Program-made: the position numbers and the translations under genes | Shown: positions 31,113 to 40,100 of the stretch, piece after piece | How the letters are laid out: every line of letters starts with the position of its first letter | Position numbering within the stretch: position 1 is the first letter of the stretch | Notes under the pieces: generated by a model | What the model saw: the letters and a program-made list of their open reading frames with translations, nothing else | What the model was told of the DNA's origin: nothing | Databases searched by the model: none | NCBI GenBank assembly: GCA_002422545.1 | Contig: DIWF01000037.1 | Span: 72,233-136,232, forward strand | Direction of reading: 5' to 3' | Length of the DNA stretch: 64,000 nucleotides | Source of the DNA: Firmicutes bacterium UBA6113 | GTDB lineage: Bacteria; Bacillota; Clostridia; Tissierellales; Sedimentibacteraceae

Positions 31113-32741
31113 TCATTGGCGTATGAGCCTCAATGCGTTGATTATTTTTGGTACTATTTGTTTTTTCCTTGAAACGCACTTGTCAACATACATTCCTTGG
31201 AATGTTTCCTCTTCGTCGAAAATTCCCTTCACAAGGCGTTCCTTGCTAGAAGTGTAAAACATGTATGAACCTTCGTTGACAATGTCTGTAACGGCCATGA
31301 TTATAAGGAAATAATCCTTGTCAAATGTTATTTCATCAATGAGTTTTATGAATTCGTCCTTCTTGTTCATAATCTGATTGATGTCCAGTGTGAACACCTG
31401 TGAAATTCCCACGTTTTTGTATTCAAGGTTAAACTTCTTGAAATCCTGGTATATGATTTCTTCCATTGTTTTTCCTTCAAGCGATGTTCCTGCTTTGAAC
31501 ATTTCCATTGCATATTTATGCAAATCAAGATCGACAATCTTCAATAGCTCTTCAACAGCAACACGGTCTCTTTGTGTTGTTGTTGGAGACTTGAATAGCA
31601 ACGTGTCGGATATTATCCCTGACAGCATGAGGCCTGCCACTTCCCTGGGGATTTCAACATTGTTTTCTCTGAACATGTAAAATATTATGGTGTTGGAACT
31701 GCCCACAGGATTATTCCTGAAACTGATTGGAATTGATGTCCTTATGTCGCCGATTTTATGGTGATCTATAACTTCAAGTATTTCTGCTTCTTCAATTCCA
31801 TCGGCACTCTGGTTCATCTCATTGTGGTCAACTAATATCACTCTTTTCCTCTGAGGGTTTATGAGATGGTTCCTGCTCAAAAGCCCCAGGTATTTTTTAT
31901 CCCTGGATATGATTGGAAACTTTGAATGCCTTGACTGTTCAATGTCTTCCTTGCAATCATTAAGGTCATCTTCATCACAGAACATCATAATGTCCCGGCT
32001 TTTCATAATATCCTCCACATATTTGGAAAGCATTATATTTTTTGCCGTATAATAAGTTTGATATGCTGTGCTAATGATGTTGACTTTGTTTGCAGTGGCA
32101 ATTTGGATTAAATCATCCGGTATTGTTAGATCACCTGTAACAATTATCAGTTTCACGCCTGTTTCAATTGAATATCTTATGACATCATAGCGATCACCCA
32201 CAATAACAATTGAATTCTTGTCTATTATATCATTTCTTCTCAGAGTTTTTTCTTCAAAGGATGCAACAACTACTTCACCATCTATGACTCTGTCAAACTT
32301 CAAAATGTTTTTACCCAGCAAAGTTTCAATGATGTTGTCATACAGAGTATTGAGGTGCTTTTGATCCGTGTTTATGAGGCTCATGGCAATGTCCTTCATT
32401 GTTATTATTCCAGAAAGATTACCATCATCATCTACAATGGGAAGAGTTCTAAGTTTGTTTTCATTCATGTAAAAATATGCAAAATGAACAGACTGATATT
32501 TCATGAAAGGCCTTATTTTTTCATAATCCAAATCCTTTATTTGAATTTTTACATTGTTCAATAATTCCGGAACCTCAACATTGAAATGCTTTAGCACAAA
32601 CTCTGTTTCCTTGTTAATCGTTCCAAGGACATAGGGCTTTGACGGTTCATTCAGGCTGTTTTTAAGCGAAGACAACGCTATTGCTGCACACACGCTGTCT
32701 GTATCAGGTGTCTTGTGTCCAAAAATTAAATTTTGTTTCAT
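31113..32741 (-). CDS. ppaC: Manganese-dependent inorganic pyrophosphatase with CBS-DRTGG insert
   Basis: A 542-residue family II (DHH) pyrophosphatase. The catalytic N-terminal part starts with GHKTPDTDSVCAAIA; an insert (about 65-290) has CBS-like segments (RTLPIVDDDGNLSGIITMKD; HSKFPIISRDKKYLGLLSR) around a DRTGG-like region; then the DHH core resumes with VDHNEMNQS and EVIDHHKIGD; the DHHA2 domain begins near SGIISDTLLFKSPTTTQ. CBS pyrophosphatases are regulated by adenine nucleotides. It hydrolyses pyrophosphate in the cytoplasm. The ATG at 32741 follows AAAGGAGAAAGC; an upstream ATG at 32759 overlaps the dnaI stop (TAATG) and is an alternative. Confidence 0.93.
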   Translation of the reverse strand: MKQNLIFGHKTPDTDSVCAAIALSSLKNSLNEPSKPYVLGTINKETEFVLKHFNVEVPELLNNVKIQIKDLDYEKIRPFMKYQSVHFAYFYMNENKLRTLPIVDDDGNLSGIITMKDIAMSLINTDQKHLNTLYDNIIETLLGKNILKFDRVIDGEVVVASFEEKTLRRNDIIDKNSIVIVGDRYDVIRYSIETGVKLIIVTGDLTIPDDLIQIATANKVNIISTAYQTYYTAKNIMLSKYVEDIMKSRDIMMFCDEDDLNDCKEDIEQSRHSKFPIISRDKKYLGLLSRNHLINPQRKRVILVDHNEMNQSADGIEEAEILEVIDHHKIGDIRTSIPISFRNNPVGSSNTIIFYMFRENNVEIPREVAGLMLSGIISDTLLFKSPTTTQRDRVAVEELLKIVDLDLHKYAMEMFKAGTSLEGKTMEEIIYQDFKKFNLEYKNVGISQVFTLDINQIMNKKDEFIKLIDEITFDKDYFLIIMAVTDIVNEGSYMFYTSSKERLVKGIFDEEETFQGMYVDKCVSRKKQIVPKIINALRLIRQ

Positions 32742-32758
32742 GCTTTCTCCTTTGTTCA

Positions 32759-33742
32759 TTAACTTTCCATTCTCAAATCATTTCCATAAAATTTTATCAG
32801 GGCAAAATTGTTGAAAACCCTGGACATAATCCTGTCAGAGTACGCATTTGCCAGCTTATCCAGAGACAAATTTGTAGAAATTATTGTTTTCTTTTCAGCA
32901 ACCAGCCTCTCGTTTATTATGTTGAAAAGCTCTGCATTTGTAAATGAATTTCCGATTTCTGCTCCAAGATCATCTATTATGAGCAACTCGCATTCAAATA
33001 TCATGTTGTAATTTATTCGGTTTTCTTCAGATTCATTTTGTTTGTTGAATTTGTGGTTTTCAACAATTTCAAACAGCGAAAACGCAGTTTCATAAAGGAC
33101 CGTAACTTCCTTGTCAATAAGAGTCTTTGCAATGCAGTTGCACATGAAAGTCTTTCCAAGTCCTGTTCCTCCGTAAAAAAGCAGGTTTGCATTCGTCTTG
33201 TTGAAATTCATGCAGAAATCCTCGCATGCTTCAAGAATGTTGTACATATTTTGCCTTGGTGTCAATTTTTCATTTTCATAAGTTTCGTTGCTGAAAATAT
33301 TGATGTCAAATGTGTCAAAGTTTTCCTTTTTGAGCATGTGGACCATGTTTGACATGTTGTACAGATGGCTGATAACCTGTCTGTTAAAACAGCTGCATTT
33401 TTTGCCGTCCGGTGTATAGCCTGTGTCGCTGCATTTTTTGCATTCATGCATGGGTTCCAGATAGTTGTCAGGAATGTTGTTTTTCTTGTAAATTTCCTGC
33501 CTTTGTTTTTTCAACTTTTCTATTTTTTCCTTCAATTCTTTAATCTGCTCATCCACATTTTCCGGGCTGGTCAGAAAAATCCTTGACAAGTTAATGCTTG
33601 TAAGCTTTATCATCTTTTCAATTTCTTCAAGTTCAGGAATATTTACATAGAGATTTTCTTTTCTTTTATCTGCTTCATGTGCTGCTTTAAGTCTTTTTTT
33701 GTTGTATTCGGTCATTATGTTTTCCATAATCTGCTTATTCAT
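32759..33742 (-). CDS. DnaI/DnaC-like helicase loader (AAA+)
   Basis: A 327-residue ATPase. N-terminal coiled coil (about 50-85), a zinc-binding segment CKKCSDTGYTPDGKKCSCF (about 101-119), then AAA+ with Walker A GGTGLGKTF, Walker B LLIIDDLGAE and sensor STNLSLDKL. The Zn motif plus AAA+ is the DnaI pattern; DnaI loads the replicative helicase at the origin and restart sites. It overlaps the dnaD-like gene upstream by 8 nt (ATGAATAA), implying coupled translation, and sits next to that primosomal partner. Phage or IS21 IstB proteins lack this N-terminal module. Confidence 0.9.
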   Translation of the reverse strand: MNKQIMENIMTEYNKKRLKAAHEADKRKENLYVNIPELEEIEKMIKLTSINLSRIFLTSPENVDEQIKELKEKIEKLKKQRQEIYKKNNIPDNYLEPMHECKKCSDTGYTPDGKKCSCFNRQVISHLYNMSNMVHMLKKENFDTFDINIFSNETYENEKLTPRQNMYNILEACEDFCMNFNKTNANLLFYGGTGLGKTFMCNCIAKTLIDKEVTVLYETAFSLFEIVENHKFNKQNESEENRINYNMIFECELLIIDDLGAEIGNSFTNAELFNIINERLVAEKKTIISTNLSLDKLANAYSDRIMSRVFNNFALIKFYGNDLRMES

Positions 33743-34811
33743 TTTCTTCTCCTTCCCCAGGAATCTTCAGCCCTAATTTGTTGAATTTGTTCTGAAGTTT
33801 TTTTCTTGCTATTTCTTCAAGCTCCTGCTCAGAATAATTTTTAATTTTCTGATCAAAGTTATGGAATTTGTTTTTTTGCTTTTGAACATCCTTTACAGGA
33901 GATTTTGTTTTAACTTCAGTTTTCTTGTCATTGGCCAGGTCTTCAATGTTCTTGAATCCTTTATCGTTCCAGCTGCACATTATGGAATCAAAGTAATTGA
34001 TGTTTGGATTATTTATTTTAGTTGAATTTTCAAGGCATCTCAATATCATATCCATTGAGTATCCCCAGTCAAACCACTTGTCTATGGTCTTCATTTCTGC
34101 TTCCGTGAGAGTTCTGTTGAATCCCAGGGCCTTGCTTATCCTTGAATACATAGAGAAACGGTCATTTCTCTTTTCTAGGTACTCAACCATTGATTCAATA
34201 TCATTCACTCCTTCGTCGTGCCATGCAGACACTACAGATTCAATGTAACTGAACCTTTTGACCTTCTTGTTGTTTATGCAGTAGCTGAAAGCCTGTGTCA
34301 TTATTTCGGGTTTAGTCTTGTATGTGTTAAGCCACGTCAAAATTTTTTGTTTTTCGTTAATTTTCAGCGGCCTTCCAAACATTTCCTCAATTTCTTCCAT
34401 CATTTCCTTATTTTCTTGATTTCTGCTTGAAGTAATTAGCTCCTGGCTGTCCACATAATTTTTTTCTGGTATATTTTTTGCAATGTGCTTGTAGACGTTG
34501 TCTATATAAAGCTGTTTCAGGTTGACAAATTCAATGATGTAGTTGTATTCGTCCTCAGTTTCATGCTTGATTACTATGCCTTCACTCTCCCAGTAAGTCC
34601 ATGCGTTCAACACGTCGGAAAGCGGAAGTTTCAAATCTTTGGCAATTGTTTCATTGTTGAAGTTACTCTGTCTGTCCCTGGCATACTTATAACCCATGAG
34701 ATAAACCTTAACATATGTTCCTTCAGCCAAAGGCATGTAATCATTTATAAAAATATTCTCTATAGGGGTATCTCCCAAATCTATTTTCATTTCTTGAAGA
34801 ATAAAATACAT
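33735..34811 (-). CDS. DnaD-domain replication initiation protein
   Basis: A 358-residue protein with an N-terminal winged-helix region (about 15-90, with SDVLNAWTYWESEGIV) and two consecutive DnaD/DnaB2-type helical domains (about 140-215 and 225-305) ending in the recurrent YxxSIxxxW-like signatures FSYIESVVSAWHDEGV and FDSIMCSWNDKGF. The basic C-terminus (KTEVKTKSPVKDVQKQKN) is probably a DNA-binding tail. With DnaI it forms the primosome pathway that loads helicase. ATG at 34811 follows GGAGAAATTT. Two DnaD domains place it nearer to Bacillus DnaB than to DnaD. Confidence 0.87.
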   Translation of the reverse strand: MYFILQEMKIDLGDTPIENIFINDYMPLAEGTYVKVYLMGYKYARDRQSNFNNETIAKDLKLPLSDVLNAWTYWESEGIVIKHETEDEYNYIIEFVNLKQLYIDNVYKHIAKNIPEKNYVDSQELITSSRNQENKEMMEEIEEMFGRPLKINEKQKILTWLNTYKTKPEIMTQAFSYCINNKKVKRFSYIESVVSAWHDEGVNDIESMVEYLEKRNDRFSMYSRISKALGFNRTLTEAEMKTIDKWFDWGYSMDMILRCLENSTKINNPNINYFDSIMCSWNDKGFKNIEDLANDKKTEVKTKSPVKDVQKQKNKFHNFDQKIKNYSEQELEEIARKKLQNKFNKLGLKIPGEGEENE

Positions 34812-34918
34812 AAATTTCTCCTCTTTGGAAATAATTACTGTAATATTTAGTAATATATTTGTAATATATTTGTAATAATCTTATTATGTTTTTGTGAAAA
34901 CATTTTCTGTATCTCTTG

Positions 34919-34948
34919 TTGACAATTTATCATATTTAATATTATAAT
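34919..34948 (+). promoter_or_regulatory. Promoter of the LysM/G5/M23 gene
   Basis: TTGACA (34919-34924), 18-base spacer, TATAAT (34943-34948), about 115 bases upstream of the start codon. The spacer and -10 lie inside a 42-bp palindrome. Confidence 0.65.
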
Positions 34949-34965
34949 ATTAAATATGATAAATT
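34924..34965. promoter_or_regulatory. 42-bp perfect A/T palindrome overlapping a promoter
   Basis: Each 21-base arm (AATTTATCATATTTAATATTA and its exact complement) meets at the centre with no loop. Only two of the 42 positions are G or C. It covers the spacer and -10 element of the adjacent promoter, so it could be an operator or a cruciform-forming site in the divergent gap 34812-35062. Written arm is 21 bases long, shown here as positions 34924-34944. Confidence 0.7.
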
Positions 34966-35062
34966 AAATTAAGTTATATTTGATTATATCATTTTTTAAT
35001 TTAAAAGAAAAATACTATTTTTTCTTAGTAGTAAAACAACGATAAAAACTAGGAAGTATACT

Positions 35063-36553
35063 ATGAAAAAACTAAATTTGCAACAGCTCAAAGAAAACAA
35101 GACAATTAACAAGACCGTTGAAATCTTCAAACAACTCCCCCTAAAGAAAGAAAGACAAGTCCTCAATAAATTCAGTAAATTCAATTCTTTAAATAAACAA
35201 GTCAAAGGTGCCATCGCTCTTACATGCGCAACAACATTAATTTTAAGTACAACATACACTTTAAATTATTTGGATAGTCATGAAAACAATGTGTTTTCAA
35301 CAGACAGTTTTTCAATATTGGCAGATGGAAAGGAACTTTGCAAAATCAGAGATTCTGAACAATTAGACACTGCCCTTGAAAAACTTGAGTCAGATCTAGA
35401 AAAAAAATACCAGCATGAACTTGAAATTGAAAATACTTTTGAAGTACAGCCATCCAAGGCAAAGGATAAAGAAATAGCATCCCCTGAAGAGCTTTATAAA
35501 GCCCTGGAGGAAAATGTGAACTATTCAATTCTTGCTTATGCAATAGTTGTAAATGGAAATCCAGTCGGAGTTGTTAATTCGGAATACGAAGCAAACACAG
35601 TTCTTGAGGAAGTAAAAAATTACTTTACTGAAGGCTACGACCAAGGATCAATAATTGAAGTAAACACTCAGGAAACTGTTGAAATCGAGAAAGTCAATGC
35701 CTCCAACACAGAAATCAAGACTGCGGAGGAATTATCTGATTACATAATCAAAGGCACAGATGAAGAACAAAAATACATTGTCGAAGAAGGAGACACATAC
35801 TGGACAATAGCGGAATACTTCGATATGTCCCTTGACGAATTGATTTCCGCAAATCCTTCATCAGATTCAGAACACATACAAATAGGTGATGAATTGAACC
35901 TTGTGGTTCCAAAACCTTTTGTAAACGTACAGGTAACCAGAAAAGTAACTCAAGAAGAAAAAACTCCATATGAAACAGAATATCAATATGTTTCGTATAT
36001 GTTCAACGATGAAAAGATAGTTGAAAGAGAAGGACAATATGGTGTTTCAGAAATAGAAGCAATAGTAACAGAACAAAACGGAATACAAGTTGCTAAAGAA
36101 GTTGTTACAGAAAAAGTAGTTACAGAACCTACTACAGAAATAGTTACAACAGGTACTCAGGATCCCCCACCAAGAATTGGAACAGGAACTTTCATAAATC
36201 CACTTCCAGGTGCAACAATATCATCAAGATTCGGCTCCAGAAGCGGTGGCTTCCACAGGGGTCTGGATTTGGCAAAGGCTACTGGATCATCCATCAAAGC
36301 TGCTGACGGCGGCACTGTGATTTCGGCAGGATGGGACGGAAGCTACGGATACTCCATATTAATCAACCATGGAGGCGGCTTTACAACAAGATACGCTCAT
36401 TGCAGTGACATGTATGTATCCGCAGGCGACAAAGTGTATCAGGGAGAAATAATCGCAGCTGTAGGCACTACAGGAGTTTCTACAGGACCTCACCTGCATT
36501 TTGAAATAATGAAGTACGGGTCAGTAGTAAATCCTGCTTCATATATTTATTAA
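35063..36553 (+). CDS. Cell-wall M23 endopeptidase with LysM and G5 domains
   Basis: A 496-residue protein anchored by one membrane segment (about 48-70, VKGAIALTCATTLILSTTYT). After an extracellular region comes LysM (about 232-280, YIVEEGDTYWTIAEYFDMS), a G5 domain (about 288-365, VTRKVTQEEKTPYETEYQ and later KEVVTEKVVTEPTTEIV) and an M23 lysostaphin-type peptidase (about 380-496). Zinc ligands are in FHRGLDLA and GPHLHFE, plus the RYAH histidine. This architecture (LysM-G5-M23) is common in Clostridia and is used for peptidoglycan remodelling. Start ATG follows AGGAAGTATACT. It is divergent from dnaD and ends at a good terminator. Confidence 0.92.
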   Translation: MKKLNLQQLKENKTINKTVEIFKQLPLKKERQVLNKFSKFNSLNKQVKGAIALTCATTLILSTTYTLNYLDSHENNVFSTDSFSILADGKELCKIRDSEQLDTALEKLESDLEKKYQHELEIENTFEVQPSKAKDKEIASPEELYKALEENVNYSILAYAIVVNGNPVGVVNSEYEANTVLEEVKNYFTEGYDQGSIIEVNTQETVEIEKVNASNTEIKTAEELSDYIIKGTDEEQKYIVEEGDTYWTIAEYFDMSLDELISANPSSDSEHIQIGDELNLVVPKPFVNVQVTRKVTQEEKTPYETEYQYVSYMFNDEKIVEREGQYGVSEIEAIVTEQNGIQVAKEVVTEKVVTEPTTEIVTTGTQDPPPRIGTGTFINPLPGATISSRFGSRSGGFHRGLDLAKATGSSIKAADGGTVISAGWDGSYGYSILINHGGGFTTRYAHCSDMYVSAGDKVYQGEIIAAVGTTGVSTGPHLHFEIMKYGSVVNPASYIY

Positions 36554-36567
36554 TCATAGAAAGCAAG

Positions 36568-36594
36568 GCCGCTTAACTGTAAGCGGCTTTTATT
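36568..36594 (+). terminator. Terminator of the M23 gene
   Basis: Stem GCCGCTT (36568-36574) / AAGCGGC (36581-36587) with six-base loop, then TTTTATTATA. Confidence 0.8.
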
Positions 36595-36773
36595 ATAACT
36601 ATTTTTACATAGTAAAAAAATCACTACTTCCATGACAATAAATTAATATTTTGTTATTCAAAATAATGTCATATATTTAATTATTTTTTAATTGCATTTT
36701 ATCTTTATTAGTAATATTATGTAGGAGTATTTTAAATTTATGAATTTGAATACCGACAACTGGTTATGCAGCG

Positions 36774-37295
36774 ATGGATATTAAATTACTTAAGGATGGT
36801 AAAATGATATATTACGATGACAGATTTATGGAAGTTGCAAGACCGATCATTGAACATGAAGAATATCAGCAGATGCGATATCTGAAACATCATGATGAAA
36901 GTGTTTTTGAACATTCCGTAAAAGTAGCATTTTATGCTTACCAAATGGCGTATAAGCGCAATTTGGACTGGGAGTCAGCAATCAGAGGGGCATTGCTTCA
37001 CGATTTTTTCCTGTATAAGTTTAAAAAGACATTCAGCCCTAGAATCATAACCGATTCAATCAAGCATGCAATCATTCATCCGATAATAGCATTTGACAAC
37101 GCAAGCAAATACTTCGACCTAAACAAAAAAGAAGAAGATATAATAAAAGGACACATGTTTCCATTTGGACTGCCTAAGTCTAAGGAAGCCTGGATAGTCA
37201 GCTATGTGGACAAGTGTATTGCAACAATAGAATATGCCAACAACTTCAGAAAAATGGCATACACTGCAAAAAAAGCAGCGTATGTTGTTGAATAA
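36774..37295 (+). CDS. HD-domain phosphohydrolase of unknown substrate
   Basis: A 173-residue HD protein. Metal-binding residues are seen in VFEHSVKVAFYAY and GALLHDFFLYKF (His-Asp pair), with IIHPIIAFDNASKYF and VSYVDKCIATIEY later. Substrate is not known. The first ATG (36774) has no ribosome binding site and overlaps the end of a 14-codon upstream frame that starts at 36741. A second in-frame ATG at 36804 has AAGGA seven bases upstream and may be the true start. It is monocistronic, followed by a palindromic repeat pair and a terminator. Confidence 0.8.
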   Translation: MDIKLLKDGKMIYYDDRFMEVARPIIEHEEYQQMRYLKHHDESVFEHSVKVAFYAYQMAYKRNLDWESAIRGALLHDFFLYKFKKTFSPRIITDSIKHAIIHPIIAFDNASKYFDLNKKEEDIIKGHMFPFGLPKSKEAWIVSYVDKCIATIEYANNFRKMAYTAKKAAYVVE

Positions 37296-37353
37296 AATGA
37301 ACATTAGATGCGCAAGCATCTTCAGAATGATGACAAAATTTTGCTTCAATAAT

Positions 37354-37433
37354 GTAGGGGAGGACCTAGTGTCCTCCCGCAGATACAAAATTATTGAAAT
37401 AACAACACGGGCGGATACAAGATCCGCCCCTAC
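37354..37433. repeat. Paired GC-rich palindromic repeat (head-to-head copy)
   Basis: Left unit starts GTAGGGGAGGACC (37354), right unit ends GATCCGCCCCTAC (37433), with an AT-rich middle of about 27 bases. Outer ends are perfect GTAGGGG/CCCCTAC. Confidence 0.75.
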
Positions 37434-37464
37434 GATTTGTGTAAAATTAGGTTTGTCAATAGTT

Positions 37465-37490
37465 TGAAGATGCTCAAGCATCTTTTTTTA
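37465..37490 (+). terminator. Terminator downstream of the HD gene and repeat
   Basis: Stem AAGATGC / GCATCTT with TCAA loop (37467-37484), followed by TTTTTTTAT. Confidence 0.75.
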
Positions 37491-37593
37491 TGCCCTGCAA
37501 CAAAATTATATTTAATCTAAAATGTTTATTTGTTTCATATTTGGGTAATATTTAAGTATATTATTAATAAATAACTTGAAAGGGGCTGACCGC

Positions 37594-38124
37594 ATGAAAA
37601 TATCTATATATGGAAAAAACATGCAACTCACAGATGCATTAAGGGAGGCAGCAATCAAAAAATTATTACGACTGGATAAGTTTTTTCAGCAGGATATTGA
37701 AGCCAAGGTAGTTTTAAGCATCGAAAAGAAAATACATAAAGTTGAGGTGACTATTCCTTTCAATGGCAGAATAGTACGTGTAGAAGAATATTCCGATGAC
37801 ATGTACAACGCTATAGATGAAGCCGTGGAATCATTAGAGCAACAAATCAGAAAATACAAGACAAAACTTCAGGACAGAAAGCATATAAATGAATCAATAA
37901 AATTTGAAAATATCGAACCTCTTGACGATGAGGAGGAAGAGGAATTCAAAGTTGTAAAAACTAAGCGCTTTGCCATAAAGCCTATGAATATAGAAGAAGC
38001 GATACTACAGATGGACTTGTTGAAACATAATTTCTTTGTTTTCCTGAATGCAGACTCAGAGGAAGTAAACGTAGTATATAAAAGAAAAGATGATAATTAT
38101 GGATTGATTGAACCAGAATTATAA
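37594..38124 (+). CDS. hpf: Ribosome hibernation-promoting factor, long form
   Basis: A 176-residue protein of the long HPF family, which dimerises 70S ribosomes into inactive 100S particles under stress. The N-terminal HPF/RaiA domain (1-95) starts MKISIYGKNMQLTDALREAA; the C-terminal dimerisation domain (about 120-176) reads KRFAIKPMNIEEAILQMDLL and VYKRKDDNYGLIEP. The ATG at 37594 follows AAAGGGG by eight bases. The length and both domains match the Firmicute long form rather than the short proteobacterial HPF. It is followed by a terminator. Confidence 0.93.
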   Translation: MKISIYGKNMQLTDALREAAIKKLLRLDKFFQQDIEAKVVLSIEKKIHKVEVTIPFNGRIVRVEEYSDDMYNAIDEAVESLEQQIRKYKTKLQDRKHINESIKFENIEPLDDEEEEEFKVVKTKRFAIKPMNIEEAILQMDLLKHNFFVFLNADSEEVNVVYKRKDDNYGLIEPEL

Positions 38125-38160
38125 ACAAATAAATAACATAACTTTTACCTCCGAATATAG

Positions 38161-38196
38161 ACAAAAAGACGCAACCTAAATTGCGGCTTTTTGTTT
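38161..38196 (+). terminator. Terminator of hpf
   Basis: Stem AAAAAG-GCAA / TTGC-CTTTTT (38163-38192) then TGTTTTT. Confidence 0.7.
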
Positions 38197-38405
38197 TTGC
38201 TACACTTTGTTATACGTTCTTTATTCCCCCGAATATTCCCATATAATTGATTAGGTGCCTCTTATGCTAATGTAGCCTTATTCCGGAACAAGCATTATTA
38301 TATATTACACAAAATTCTCTATGTGTCGAATCATGTCGCAACCTTACTATTATTTTATGCAAAATTTTATTTACTAATATTTATGCTTCAAGCGACTTTC
38401 CACAC

Positions 38406-38569
38406 TTGTCCACAACAGTGGATAAGCTGTGCAAACTTATTTTTCCAACTTTATTGAAATTTCAACAAAAAGTTTTTTGTGATATAATTTAAATACTTCT
38501 TGACATCAATTCACATTAGTTTTTTCAACTTCATGAGTTGTTAACAATTCTATCCACAGTTGTGGATAA
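38406..38569. other. Two inverted pairs of DnaA boxes in a gene-free AT-rich region
   Basis: Four near-consensus DnaA boxes (TTATCCACA): TTGTCCACA (38406-38414, plus), TTATCCACT (38417-38425, minus), CTATCCACA (38550-38558, plus) and a perfect TTATCCACA (38561-38569, minus). Both pairs have the same plus-then-minus arrangement with a 2-base gap and start 144 bases apart. The 38197-38845 region around them has no gene and is very AT-rich. It may be a DnaA-binding or titration site, or part of an origin. Confidence 0.6.
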
Positions 38570-38778
38570 CTTGATAATTCACAGAACAAAACTTCTGTTT
38601 CTTGAACATTATTAAATTTACTTAACTACTTTTGACAATAATTTAAGTATTCGGACAATTTTAAACAAACATAATTTTTATATCACTTTTAAAAGTATTT
38701 GATGATGAATATTTAAAAGTTATTACAAAAAAGAATTACTGCCAATATTTTAAAAGGACTTGTTGATATTCGTATTAT

Positions 38779-38807
38779 TTGACAATAAAAAATTTGTAGT
38801 ATATTGT
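38779..38807 (+). promoter_or_regulatory. Possible promoter of the HD-GYP gene
   Basis: TTGACA (38779-38784), 17-base spacer, TATTGT (38802-38807), about 50 bases before the start codon. Confidence 0.5.
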
Positions 38808-38857
38808 ATATTTTTGTGTTATACTAATTAATAAAAAAATATTAATTGGAGCCATGC

Positions 38858-39997
38858 ATGTTATTTATCACAAACAAATATCTCAAGCCGGGAATGATTT
38901 TAGCAAAAGACATTATTTTGTACAACAGCAGTAATTTTAACAGCTTGCTCTTGACTAAAGGACAAGTTTTAAACAGAACATTTATAAATAGAATACATTA
39001 TCACTCCATAGAAGGTGCTTACATTGAAAGCGAAGTGTTCGCCGACATTGAAGTTGATTCATACATAAATGACACACTCAAGGCGAAATCCTTAAAAACT
39101 GTAAAAGATGTTTACTATGAACTGAAAATGAGTTGGGGAAAAGTAAATTCAGCGTCCATTAGACAGATTTCCGGAATTGTAGACAGCCTTATAACAGAAA
39201 TTTTATACAAGGACAACCTTTCATACAACATAATAGATTTTAAAAATTATGACGATTATACATATCAGCATTGCCTAAACGTAGCTACTCTGGCCATATC
39301 AACAGGGATTGCCATGGGACTTGGAGAAGGTATGCTTCATGACCTTGGAATGGCAGGTCTGCTCCACGATATAGGCAAAATGATGATACCCATAGAAATT
39401 CTCAATAAACCGGGCAAGCTGACAGACGAAGAATTTGATATAATTAAGGAGCACCCTGTAAATGCAGTAAATCTATTGAAGGATCTTGTTCCTTACAGTG
39501 TTCTTTCAGGCATACAAAGCCACCACGAAAAACTTGACGGAACAGGTTATCCTTACGGTATTGCAGGAAGTAACATTCATTTTTACGGCAGAGTGCTGGC
39601 AGTGTGTGATGTATACGATGCACTCACCTCAGACAGGTCCTACCGCATGACATCCTTTCCAAGTGAAGTCATAGAATATATCATGGGATGTGCAGATAAG
39701 CACTTTGATTACGAAATCTTGAAAAGTTTCCTTCAAGTGATCGTAGCATACCCTATTGGAACTTTCGTTAAATTAAGCGACAAAAGATTCGCTGTGGTAG
39801 TAAAAAACAATTCAGAAAATATAATGCGTCCTATTGTAAGGATTATAAACAGCGACGGAACTGTTGGTAAAGATGTTGATTTATTATATGACAAGAAATA
39901 TATGAACATAACTATAACTGATATGGCATATGATTATGATGGTTCAGGACTGGAAGGCGCTTTGAAGTCCACATATGAGATGAAATTGAAATTATAG
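38858..39997 (+). CDS. HD-GYP domain protein, probable cyclic-di-GMP phosphodiesterase
   Basis: A 379-residue protein. The N-terminal ~110 residues (MLFITNKYLKPGMILAKDI) are a common N-terminal extension of Firmicute HD-GYP proteins. The HD-GYP domain (about 130-300) shows HCLNVATLA, AGLLHDIGKMMIP, EHPVNAVNLL, QSHHEKLDGTGYP and AVCDVYDALTSDRSYR. The GTGYP sequence is the GYP signature. Such enzymes open cyclic-di-GMP and thereby affect motility and surface behaviour. No GGDEF protein is in the window. ATG at 38858 follows GGAG by six bases; a TTG 12 bases earlier is less likely. Confidence 0.92.
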   Translation: MLFITNKYLKPGMILAKDIILYNSSNFNSLLLTKGQVLNRTFINRIHYHSIEGAYIESEVFADIEVDSYINDTLKAKSLKTVKDVYYELKMSWGKVNSASIRQISGIVDSLITEILYKDNLSYNIIDFKNYDDYTYQHCLNVATLAISTGIAMGLGEGMLHDLGMAGLLHDIGKMMIPIEILNKPGKLTDEEFDIIKEHPVNAVNLLKDLVPYSVLSGIQSHHEKLDGTGYPYGIAGSNIHFYGRVLAVCDVYDALTSDRSYRMTSFPSEVIEYIMGCADKHFDYEILKSFLQVIVAYPIGTFVKLSDKRFAVVVKNNSENIMRPIVRIINSDGTVGKDVDLLYDKKYMNITITDMAYDYDGSGLEGALKSTYEMKLKL

Positions 39998-40003
39998 CTA
40001 AAA

Positions 40004-40027
40004 CTAAAGCCTTAGGGCTTTTTTATT
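40004..40027 (+). terminator. Terminator of the HD-GYP gene
   Basis: Stem AAAGCC / GGCTTT with four-base loop (about 40006-40021) followed by TTTTATTTTG. Confidence 0.65.
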
Positions 40028-40100
40028 TTGATTTTTACTGTAATAACCAAAACATCCTTCTTGAATATAATGTAATATCTTGTTTGAGGATGTGATATTT

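Noticed and set aside
36741..36785. 14-codon frame (MNLNTDNWLCSDGY) overlapping the start of the HD gene
   Set aside because: Its possible ribosome binding site is 12 bases away and there are no runs of one amino acid codon, so a leader-peptide role is not supported.
38197..38845. Calling this region oriC outright
   Set aside because: Only four DnaA boxes, and dnaA, dnaN, rpmH and gidA are absent nearby. Kept as a finding, not as an annotated origin.
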